Assembly: GCA_964550535.1 (NCBI GenBank)
Contig: CAZJZQ010000125.1
Span: 1-9,281 of the forward strand
From: UBA7672 sp964550535
GTDB taxonomy: Bacteria > Pseudomonadota > Alphaproteobacteria > Caulobacterales > Hyphomonadaceae
Direction: 5' to 3'
DNA length: 9,281 nt
Shown: positions 1-6,058 of the stretch, piece after piece
Layout of the letters: each line of letters starts with the position of its first letter
Numbering within the stretch: position 1 is the stretch's first letter
The notes under the pieces: generated by a model
What the model was told of the DNA's origin: nothing
What the model saw: the letters and a program-made list of their open reading frames with translations, nothing else
The model's database searches: none
Made by a program: the position numbers and the translations under genes

Positions 1-666
1 CTGCGCGACTGGGTCACCAACATCGCGAACACCTTCTATGTGATCGGCACGGCGGCGGGGCCGCACCCCTATCCGGCGCTGGTGCGCGATTTCCAGAGCA
101 TCATCGGGCGCGAGGCGAAGGAGCAGATCCTGAAACAGGAAGGCCGCTTGCCCGATGCGCTGGTCGCGGCGATCGGCGGCGGGTCGAACGCCATCGGCCT
201 GTTCCATCCCTTCCTCGAAGACGAAGGCGTGAAGATGATCGGCGTTGAGGCTGGCGGGCATGGCGTGGATACGCCGATGCATGCGGCGTCGCTGACGGGC
301 GGGCGGCCCGGCATCCTGCATGGCAACCGCACCTATCTGTTGCAGGACGCGGACGGGCAGATCATCGACGCGCACTCGATCTCTGCGGGGCTCGACTATC
401 CTGGCATCGGGCCGGAGCACGCCTTCCTGCACGAGACGGGGCGGGCGGAGTATCGCACCTGCACCGACAAGGAGGCGCTTGAGGCGTTCCAGCTCTGCAC
501 CAGGCTGGAGGGGATCATTCCGGCGCTGGAACCCTCGCATGCGCTGGCCCGTGTCGGCGATGTGGCGAAGGAACTGGGCAAGGACGGCCTGATTATCATG
601 AACATGTGCGGCCGCGGCGATAAGGACATCTTCTCGGTGGCGAAGCACTTGGGGATGGATATTTGA
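1..666 (+). CDS. trpB: Tryptophan synthase beta subunit, C-terminal part (5' end outside window)
   Basis: The frame is open from base 1, so the gene begins upstream; 221 codons of an expected ~400 are visible. TrpB is the PLP enzyme that condenses indole with L-serine to give L-tryptophan, working as an alpha2-beta2 complex with TrpA. Seen directly: the fragment opens in the conserved NTFYVIGTAAGPHPYP region, the PLP-phosphate loop GGGSNA is at bases 175-192, GLDYPGIGPEH follows near base 400, EGIIPALEPSHA carries the glutamate equivalent to Salmonella Glu350 (codon 508-510), and the C-terminal CGRGDKDIF is present. In that last motif a Cys (codon 607-609) stands where the enterobacterial enzyme has Ser377, which contacts the PLP ring nitrogen. 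The stop overlaps the TTG start of the next gene by 4 bp. trpA is not adjacent; it lies about 2.1 kb downstream. Confidence 0.97.
   Translation: MRDWVTNIANTFYVIGTAAGPHPYPALVRDFQSIIGREAKEQILKQEGRLPDALVAAIGGGSNAIGLFHPFLEDEGVKMIGVEAGGHGVDTPMHAASLTGGRPGILHGNRTYLLQDADGQIIDAHSISAGLDYPGIGPEHAFLHETGRAEYRTCTDKEALEAFQLCTRLEGIIPALEPSHALARVGDVAKELGKDGLIIMNMCGRGDKDIFSVAKHLGMDI
651..656 (+). promoter_or_regulatory. Probable ribosome binding site for the DUF2158 gene
   Basis: GGGGAT lies inside the end of trpB, 6 bases before the TTG at 663. It supports the TTG as a real, translationally coupled start rather than the internal GTG at 705. Confidence 0.4.
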
Positions 667-899
667 ACGGTTCCGTCGCCAACGAGTTTGTTGAGGGAGC
701 CATTGTGTCGCTCAAGTCCGGCGGCCCTCAAATGACTGTGTTTGGGTTGGAAGATGACGAGGTGATATGCGATTGGTTCGATAAGTATGACCGCGCGACA
801 CGAAAGAGCTTCAAGCGCAGTCAACTCGTCATAGGCAGTGGCGTCCCGGTAATGCTCATGTATCTGGACCGCAACCAACTCGAAGGTGACGCACCATGA
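663..899 (+). CDS. DUF2158 / YodC-family small protein
   Basis: A 78-residue protein of unknown function. Residues ~9-55 match the DUF2158 (YodC) pattern: a short lead ending in EGAIVSLKSGGPQMTV, then EVICDWFDK, then a Phe/Leu-containing strand (KSFKRSQLV). This should be a small SH3-like beta barrel. About 20 further residues extend beyond the usual YodC length. The start is the TTG overlapping the trpB stop (TTGA), with GGGGAT upstream; the next in-frame GTG at 705 would remove the first strand of the domain. The stop overlaps the next gene's ATG (ATGA). By hand count the region 661-900 is 53% GC against 65% for trpB bases 1-240, and it uses codons such as ATA, so it looks foreign to its neighbours. 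Family assignment is from motif recognition; the role is unknown. Confidence 0.75.
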   Translation: MNGSVANEFVEGAIVSLKSGGPQMTVFGLEDDEVICDWFDKYDRATRKSFKRSQLVIGSGVPVMLMYLDRNQLEGDAP

Positions 900-1246
900 C
901 CACCCATTCCGGAAGCTGCCATTGCGGGAAGATCGGCTTTGAAGTGACCGGCACGTTTGGCGGGGCGGTCGTGTGCAACTGCTCCTACTGCCGGCGCACC
1001 GGCAACATGCTGGCTTTCACCACGCCCGAGCACTTCAAGCTGGCGACGCGCGAGTCGGGTCTTTCGACCTATCTCTTCAATACGCAGGCGATCAGTCATT
1101 ACTTCTGCGCGACGTGCGGCGTCTCCACCCATGGCTCGGGCGTGGGGCCGGACGGCAAGCGCATGGTGGCGGTGAACCTGCGCTGCGTGCCGGACATCGA
1201 TCTCGACGCCTTGCAGATCCAGAAATTCGACGGCGCCAGCCTCTAG
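896..1246 (+). CDS. GFA (glutathione-dependent formaldehyde-activating)-like zinc protein
   Basis: A 116-residue protein with the cysteine pattern of the GFA / CENP-V superfamily: GSCHCG (Cys8, Cys10), CNCSYCRR (Cys27, Cys29, Cys32) and FCATCGV (Cys71, Cys74). In this family two zinc ions are bound by such cysteines. The founding member was proposed to speed S-hydroxymethylglutathione formation, but most homologues, including this short one, have no proven substrate. There is no signal peptide or membrane segment, so it should be cytosolic. The ATG overlaps the stop of the DUF2158 gene (ATGA), with AAGG at 883-886 as a plausible ribosome site. The stop is separated from the next start by a single base. 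No formaldehyde or glutathione pathway gene is in the window, so a detoxification role is only a guess. Confidence 0.85.
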   Translation: MTTHSGSCHCGKIGFEVTGTFGGAVVCNCSYCRRTGNMLAFTTPEHFKLATRESGLSTYLFNTQAISHYFCATCGVSTHGSGVGPDGKRMVAVNLRCVPDIDLDALQIQKFDGASL

Positions 1247-1247
1247 C

Positions 1248-2720
1248 GTGGAGCTGCCGGTCACACCCGTAATAGAGACGGTTGCGTCTCTGGAAGCGTC
1301 GCGTTGCGATGTCTATGCGTTTCATGACCCCCGGGTGCTGGGCACGCATCTCAATCTGCTGGTGCGGGCTGCTACGGCTTCGGCGGCATATGATGCGGCG
1401 TGCCGCGTGCGCAGCGAGATCGACAGGCTGGATCGCGTCTTCAACTGGCGCGATGCAGCGAGCGAAATTTCGCGGCTGAACCGGTCGGCGGTTCATCAGG
1501 CATCAGCTGAGCTGTTCGCCGTGGCGCAGGCGGCGGAGCAATGGCGCGCGCTGAGCGGCGGGGCTGTCAGCGGGCGGCTGGGCGGACTGCGTGGGCTGGC
1601 CGGTGGGGAGGACAGGGCGCGCCGGGCGAACGAGATTGCGTGGGCGCGTGTGCGTATGAATGCGCAGGCACGGACGATTGTGCGGCCGGATAGCGTTGAG
1701 TTCGATCTCGATGCGTTCGCCAAGGGCTACATCATCGACCGCGCCACCGAGGCGGCGATGACGGATGCAGCGGGCGTGTCCGGCGTGATGGTCGATATAG
1801 GTGGTGACCTGCGGTGCGCGGGCGAGGGGCCGCAGGATGGGTGCTGGCTGATCGGTCTCCCCGAGCCGCTGAGCAGGTATGACAACGCGCCGGTGCGAGG
1901 CGCTTTCCTGATTGGTGAGGGGGCAGTGGCGACGTCGGGGTGCGGGCCGCGCGATATAGGCGGCAATGGCGTTGCGGCCAGCGCGACGCTGGACCCGCGC
2001 ACGGGTCTGTCTGTTGCGCACAGACGGTCTGCGAGCGTGGTTGCGGCGTCGGCGATGGAGGCGGATGCGCTGGCGACGGCGATGCTGGTGGGCGGCGAGC
2101 CGGCGGCGCAGCCATTGATGAATCTCATGCCGGGCGCCACAGGGCGGATCACGCGTCCCGATGGCGTTGACTGGCTGATGGGCGAACAACCTCCGCTGGC
2201 GCAATGGATCGACTATGACGAGCCGCAGCAGGGCGGCGCGCAGCCGGAATACCGGTCGGGGTGGGAGGATGGCTGGATCGCCAGCGTGACGTTCTCCGCG
2301 CCGCCCAAACAGATGCGCCGGTCGATTGCATTCCGTTCGCCCTATGTCGCGATCTGGGTGAGCGATGCGGAGCGTAGAACGGTCCGCACGCTGTTGCTGA
2401 TCGGGCGGATCAAGGAGTGGCAGGAGTTCAACCATGTGTGGTGGCGGCTCAATCGCGGCCGCACCGATGAACTGCTGAACGGCCGGTCGATGTCGACGCG
2501 CGGTACGGGCGAGTACAAGATCTACTGGGACGGCATCGATGATGAAGGCCGTCCGGTGAAGCCGGGCAAGTACACCATACACGTCGAGACCAGCCGCGAG
2601 CGTGGCGAGCATACCCACCGCATGCTTGACCTCGATTTCTCGACAATGCGGGTGTTCGATGCCGGACTGCCGCTGGACGCCGAGGCCGGCGGCTTGAACG
2701 TGTCGTTTCACCGGTATTGA
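1248..2720 (+). CDS. FAD:protein FMN transferase (ApbE domain) fused to DUF2271
   Basis: A 490-residue two-domain protein. Residues ~28-315 form an ApbE domain: GTHLNLLV near the start, DLDAFAKGYIIDRA (153-166), VDIGGDLR (182-189), AVATSG (226-231), DPRTG (249-253) and EADALATAM (271-279), whose Asp273 region matches the metal-binding site of the family. ApbE enzymes cleave FAD and attach FMN to a Thr/Ser of a target protein. Residues ~345-485 match DUF2271 (SPYVAIWVSD, then EYKIYWDGIDDEGRPVKPGKY), a presumed beta-sandwich of unknown role. Most ApbE proteins are exported lipoproteins; this one shows no signal sequence. The GTG start lies one base after the preceding stop and has no clear Shine-Dalgarno, which suggests re-initiation. 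I saw no ApbE target motif (D-x-x-S/T-G-A-S/T) in the neighbouring proteins. The domain calls are firm; the substrate is unknown. Confidence 0.88.
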   Translation: MELPVTPVIETVASLEASRCDVYAFHDPRVLGTHLNLLVRAATASAAYDAACRVRSEIDRLDRVFNWRDAASEISRLNRSAVHQASAELFAVAQAAEQWRALSGGAVSGRLGGLRGLAGGEDRARRANEIAWARVRMNAQARTIVRPDSVEFDLDAFAKGYIIDRATEAAMTDAAGVSGVMVDIGGDLRCAGEGPQDGCWLIGLPEPLSRYDNAPVRGAFLIGEGAVATSGCGPRDIGGNGVAASATLDPRTGLSVAHRRSASVVAASAMEADALATAMLVGGEPAAQPLMNLMPGATGRITRPDGVDWLMGEQPPLAQWIDYDEPQQGGAQPEYRSGWEDGWIASVTFSAPPKQMRRSIAFRSPYVAIWVSDAERRTVRTLLLIGRIKEWQEFNHVWWRLNRGRTDELLNGRSMSTRGTGEYKIYWDGIDDEGRPVKPGKYTIHVETSRERGEHTHRMLDLDFSTMRVFDAGLPLDAEAGGLNVSFHRY

Positions 2721-2797
2721 AAGCTGGCGGCAGTGGTTGCCTTGTGCGGCCAAACGGGGGATTTAACCGCTCCCGCCTGTTCGTCCGGACCGACGCC

Positions 2798-3637
2798 ATG
2801 ACCGCAGCCCGTATCGCTGACACTTTCGCCCGCTGCAAGAATGAGGGACGGGCGGCTTTCGTCGCCTATCTGATGGCGGCGGACCCGGACATCGAGACCA
2901 GCTTCGCCAACCTGCAGGCGCTGGCCGAGGCCGGGGCGGATATCATCGAGCTGGGCGCGCCTTTCACCGATCCGATGGCGGACGGCCCGTCCATCCAGCG
3001 CGCGGCGCTGCGGGCGCTGGCGGCGGGCGGCAGCCTGAAAGTGACGCTGGAACTGGCCCGGCGCTTCCGGGAGACGAATACGACGACGCCGTTGATCGTG
3101 ATGGGCTACGCCAATCCGATCCACACGATGGGATATGAGGCCTTTGCGGCGGCGGCGGCGGATGCGGGCGTCGATGGCGTCATCACGGTGGATTTGCCGC
3201 CGGAAGAGGATGCGGCGCTGCGTGATCCGCTGGCGGCGCAGGAACTGGCGGTGATCAGGCTGGCGACCCCAACAACGACGGAAAACCGCATGAAACGGGT
3301 CGCGGACGGCTCCTCCGGCTTTGTTTACTATGTCTCGGTCGCCGGGGTGACGGGAGCCGGGGTGGGAACGGCGGGTGATATTGCCGCAGGTGTAAACCGC
3401 GCAAGGGCTGCTTCAGGCCTGCCGGTCGCGGTCGGTTTCGGTGTCCGAACCCCTGAAATGGCTAGGAAATTCGCTCTTTTGGCGGATGGCGTGGTGGTCG
3501 GTTCCGCCTTGGTGGACCAAGTCCGCGAAGCAGTCGAGGCGGGGGATCCGGGCTCGTCTGTCAAGAGAATTCGTGAGATTGCGGAGACACTGTCAAACGC
3601 CATATTCTCCGCGCGTCTCGAACGGAGCGTTCCTTGA
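2798..3637 (+). CDS. trpA: Tryptophan synthase alpha subunit
   Basis: A 279-residue TIM-barrel enzyme that splits indole-3-glycerol phosphate into indole and glyceraldehyde-3-phosphate, passing indole to TrpB. The catalytic pair is present in IIELGAPFTDPMADGPS: Glu51 and Asp62, equivalent to Glu49 and Asp60 of Salmonella with the same spacing. YYVSVAGVTGAG (phosphate-binding loop) and VAVGFGVRTPEMA follow in the expected order, so the enzyme looks intact. I chose the ATG at 2798 because family members start close to the IADTFARCK segment. The same frame stays open back to a TTG at 2717 over the apbE stop, which would add 27 unlike-family residues. The ribosome site is weak (GGA at 2787-2789). 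A 77-bp gap separates it from the preceding gene. The stop overlaps the accD start by 4 bp. Confidence 0.96.
   Translation: MTAARIADTFARCKNEGRAAFVAYLMAADPDIETSFANLQALAEAGADIIELGAPFTDPMADGPSIQRAALRALAAGGSLKVTLELARRFRETNTTTPLIVMGYANPIHTMGYEAFAAAAADAGVDGVITVDLPPEEDAALRDPLAAQELAVIRLATPTTTENRMKRVADGSSGFVYYVSVAGVTGAGVGTAGDIAAGVNRARAASGLPVAVGFGVRTPEMARKFALLADGVVVGSALVDQVREAVEAGDPGSSVKRIREIAETLSNAIFSARLERSVP
3624..3627 (+). promoter_or_regulatory. Ribosome binding site that fixes the TTG start of accD
   Basis: GGAG sits inside the end of trpA, 6 bases before the TTG at 3634. Together with the family-typical MNWLTN N-terminus it makes this TTG the likely start of accD. Confidence 0.7.
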
Positions 3638-4542
3638 ACTGGCTTACAAACCTGCCTCCTGGGCTGAAGTCCATTTTCGCCAAGAAGGAAGACACCGGGA
3701 GCGATTCGCTCTGGGTGAAATGCCCCAAGACTGGCGAGCTTGTTTATCGCGAGGATCTTGAAGCGTCCTTCTGGGTGACGCCTGCGGGCGCGCACCTGCG
3801 CGTGACACCGGAGCAGCGTTTCAAGATGCTGTTCGACGGCGGACTGTGGACCGACATCCCCATGCCGCCCGTGGTCAAGGACCCGCTGAAGTTCAAGGAT
3901 GACAGGCGCTATATCGACCGTCTGAAAACCTCAAAGGCCAAGACTGGCCGCGAGGACTGCATGGTGGCGGCCCAGGGGGAGATCGGCGGACGCCGCGCCG
4001 TGGTGCTGGTTCAGGACTTCGCCTTCATGGGCGGTTCGCTGGGCATGGCCGCCGGCGAAGCCTTCATCAAGGCGGCCGAGACGGCGGTGGCGAAGAACGC
4101 CGCGCTGATCGTGGTGACCGCTTCGGGCGGCGCGCGGATGCAGGAAAGCTCCTTCGCGCTGATGCAGATGCCGCGCTCGGTTCTGGCGATTCAGGACGTG
4201 AAGCAGGCGAAGCTGCCCTACATCGTCATTCTTGCGGACCCCACATCGGGCGGCGTGCTCGCTTCCTACGCGATGCTGGGCGACGTGCAGATGGCTGAGC
4301 CGGGCGCGATGCTGGCTTTCACCGGTCCGCGCGTGATCGAGCAGACCATCCGCGAGAAACTGCCGGAAGGCTTCCAGCGCTCCGAATTCCTGCGCGAGCG
4401 CGGGATGGTGGACATGGTTGTTCACCGCAAGGACATGGCGAACACGCTGGCCAGCGTGCTTGGCATGCTGATGCCCCCACTTCGTGGCCGGCGCGCGCGG
4501 CCCGCGCCGGTGACTGAGGAGATGGCCGCGGCGGACGAGTGA
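3634..4542 (+). CDS. accD: Acetyl-CoA carboxylase carboxyltransferase subunit beta
   Basis: A 302-residue AccD, full length. With AccA it transfers the carboxyl group from carboxybiotin to acetyl-CoA, giving malonyl-CoA for fatty acid synthesis in the cytosol. Seen: the N-terminal MNWLTN, the oxyanion/CoA-site motif GGSLG (133-137) in VLVQDFAFMGGSLGMAAGE, SGGARMQE (164-171), and GPRVIEQTIREKLPEGFQ near the C-terminus. The N-terminal zinc ribbon is degenerate: of the usual CxxC...CxxC cysteines only Cys30 remains, with Thr33, Thr49 and Gly52 at the other three positions. I recall the same loss in several alphaproteobacterial AccD proteins. The start is TTG, overlapping the trpA stop (TTGA) with a good GGAG upstream. 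It is the last gene before a terminator. No accA is visible here. Confidence 0.96.
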   Translation: MNWLTNLPPGLKSIFAKKEDTGSDSLWVKCPKTGELVYREDLEASFWVTPAGAHLRVTPEQRFKMLFDGGLWTDIPMPPVVKDPLKFKDDRRYIDRLKTSKAKTGREDCMVAAQGEIGGRRAVVLVQDFAFMGGSLGMAAGEAFIKAAETAVAKNAALIVVTASGGARMQESSFALMQMPRSVLAIQDVKQAKLPYIVILADPTSGGVLASYAMLGDVQMAEPGAMLAFTGPRVIEQTIREKLPEGFQRSEFLRERGMVDMVVHRKDMANTLASVLGMLMPPLRGRRARPAPVTEEMAAADE

Positions 4543-4583
4543 TCGTCCCTCCGGGATATCCTGTCACAGCGACGATTTGGATG

Positions 4584-4613
4584 CGGCCCGGAGCCTTACC
4601 TCCGGGCCGTTTT
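4584..4613 (+). terminator. Rho-independent terminator after accD
   Basis: A perfect 9-bp GC-rich stem (CGGCCCGGA at 4584-4592 with TCCGGGCCG at 4601-4609) encloses an 8-nt loop and is followed directly by TTTT (4610-4613). It lies 41 bp beyond the accD stop and marks the probable end of the trp-accD transcript. The T run is short, so some readthrough into folC is possible. Confidence 0.85.
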
Positions 4614-4697
4614 CATGTATCCGGTCATTAATTGTAAGCCGGGCTTGCCGTAAGGCTGGCGCGGGCCAAACTGGCCAGGACTGGCGAGAGGTATCCG
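4614..4697 (+). other. Terminator-to-folC leader region
   Basis: These 84 bases, from the end of the terminator to the folC start, should hold any folC promoter. I see no convincing -35/-10 pair; the best match (TTGCCG at 4645-4650 with CAAACT at 4667-4672) is poor. GAGAGG at 4686-4691 is a good ribosome site, six bases before the GTG at 4698, and supports that start. An ACTGGC hexamer occurs twice (4670-4675 and 4680-4685), of no evident meaning. Confidence 0.4.
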
Positions 4698-6011
4698 GTG
4701 CCGGATTCCGGTGTTCTTGAGGGCGAACTGCAACGCTTCCGCGAGGCGGCGCGACCCATGCCGTCCTTCGGGCTGGATTATATCAAGGCGGCCCTGAAGA
4801 AGCTGGGCGATCCGCAGAACGCCATTCCAACACCGATCCATATCACGGGCACGAACGGCAAGGGATCGACCGCCGCTTTCATCCGCGCAATGGCGGAGGC
4901 GGCGGGCAAGCGGGTGCATGTCTTCACCTCGCCGCATCTGGTTCGCGTGAACGAGCGTATCCGGCTCGCTGGAAAACTGGTCAGCGATGACGTGCTGGCC
5001 GAGGCGCTGGGCCGCGTCGGCGAGACGGGCGAGGATCTTACCTATTTCGAGGCGTTGACGGCGGCGGCGTATCTGCTGTTCGCGGAGGCCAGAGCCGATC
5101 TGACCATCATGGAAGTCGGCGCGGGCGGATCGGGCGACGCCACCAATGTAATGCTGCGCCCGGCGGCGACGGTGGTGACGCCGATCAGCCGCGACCATGA
5201 GGCGATGTTCGGGGTTAGCGGTCTGGCGGCGATCGCTCGCGTGAAGTCCGGAATTTTCCGGCGTGATGTTCCTGCCGTCATCGCCGAGCAGGAAGCCATC
5301 ACGCGCGGCGTCCTGCTGGAAGAAGCGCGCGCCATTGGTGCGCAGCCGCTGATCGCCGGGCGCAACTGGACGTCGGGCTGGGATGGCGCCGCATTCGTGT
5401 TCGAGAGCGGCGGGCTGAAGGTGCGTTCGCCATGGCTGTCGCTCCCGGGGCGCAGGCAGGCGCAGAATGCGGGCGCGGCTTGCGCGGCGTTGCAGGCTGC
5501 TGGTGTTGCGTTCGCGACGTCCGATGTGATGGCGGCGGGCCTGCGTCAGGCGGTGTGGCCGGCGCGGTTGCAGAAGCTGGGCGCAGGACCAGTGACGGAC
5601 GGCCAGCGGGGCGCAGTGTGGATGGATGCGGCGCATAATCCCGGTGGAGCGGCGATGCTGGCGGAGAACATCCGCGTCTCGCGCCCTGCCGAGGGCGAGC
5701 GTGTGGCTGTCGTGACGGCGATGCAGGCCGCGAAGGACGCGGCGGGGATTTTCGCCGAGTTGGGACGCGTGGCGGACAGCGTTCTGATTTGCCCTCTGCC
5801 GGATTCCGGCGGCCAGGAGGGCGGGCCGGGAGCGGACCCGCAGGATCTTGTGCGTATCGCTGCGGGACAGGGCGTGGCGGCGGAAGCGGAGGCCGATGTG
5901 CTGTCGGCCATCCGGCGCGCGCAGGCCGAGGGCGCGGACCGGGTGTTCGTGACAGGTTCGATCTATCTTTGCGGCGCAGTGATGGCCGCGAATGGCGAAC
6001 GCATCGACTGA
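4698..6011 (+). CDS. folC: Bifunctional folylpolyglutamate synthase / dihydrofolate synthase
   Basis: A 437-residue Mur-ligase-type enzyme that joins L-glutamate to dihydropteroate and then extends the glutamate tail of folates, using ATP in the cytosol. Domain 1 carries the P-loop HITGTNGKGST (Lys55), FTSPHLVRVNERIR, and ISRDHEAMFG followed by the VKSGIF segment holding the lysine of the usual EKAGI motif. Domain 2 has WPARLQKL and MDAAHNPGGAAML, the conserved D..HNP signature, and ends with VTGSIYLCGAV. Variations: EVGAGGSGDATNV replaces the common EVGLGGRxDATNV, and the Glu before the EKAGI lysine is Val. These look tolerated rather than inactivating, since all the core ATP-binding residues remain. 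The GTG start is backed by GAGAGG at 4686-4691. It follows the accD terminator, as expected for the alphaproteobacterial trpA-accD-folC order. Confidence 0.95.
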   Translation: MPDSGVLEGELQRFREAARPMPSFGLDYIKAALKKLGDPQNAIPTPIHITGTNGKGSTAAFIRAMAEAAGKRVHVFTSPHLVRVNERIRLAGKLVSDDVLAEALGRVGETGEDLTYFEALTAAAYLLFAEARADLTIMEVGAGGSGDATNVMLRPAATVVTPISRDHEAMFGVSGLAAIARVKSGIFRRDVPAVIAEQEAITRGVLLEEARAIGAQPLIAGRNWTSGWDGAAFVFESGGLKVRSPWLSLPGRRQAQNAGAACAALQAAGVAFATSDVMAAGLRQAVWPARLQKLGAGPVTDGQRGAVWMDAAHNPGGAAMLAENIRVSRPAEGERVAVVTAMQAAKDAAGIFAELGRVADSVLICPLPDSGGQEGGPGADPQDLVRIAAGQGVAAEAEADVLSAIRRAQAEGADRVFVTGSIYLCGAVMAANGERID

Positions 6012-6058
6012 GCCTGTGTGATCGACAGGCCGGGCGGGGCGTCGCATAGTCGCCGCCT

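Noticed and set aside
663..1246. Reading the small DUF2158 and GFA-like genes as a toxin-antitoxin or defence pair
   Set aside because: Neither protein resembles a known toxin, antitoxin or defence effector; overlap and small size alone are not evidence.
663..2720. Signs of a mobile element around the inserted three-gene block
   Set aside because: I found no transposase, integrase, terminal inverted repeats or target duplication at its edges; the junctions are direct gene overlaps.
1503..2753. A 416-codon open frame on the minus strand antisense to the ApbE-DUF2271 gene
   Set aside because: The translation shows no domain and the plus strand has clear ApbE and DUF2271 motifs.
2737..2767. 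Possible promoter before trpA (TTGCCT ... TTTAAC)
   Set aside because: The spacer is 19 nt and both boxes are poor matches; too weak to call.
2717..2797. Extension of trpA to the TTG at 2717
   Set aside because: The 27 added residues do not resemble TrpA N-termini and there is no good ribosome site; ATG 2798 fits the family length. It is kept only as a possibility under the overlap finding.
6012..6030. Hairpin between folC and the protease gene (GCCTGT / ACAGGC, 7-nt loop)
   Set aside because: The stem is only 6 bp and no T run follows, so it is not a convincing terminator.
4596..6047. A 483-codon open frame on the minus strand antisense to folC
   Set aside because: Low-complexity Arg/His-rich translation, runs through the terminator region, and is fully explained as a shadow of folC codon usage.
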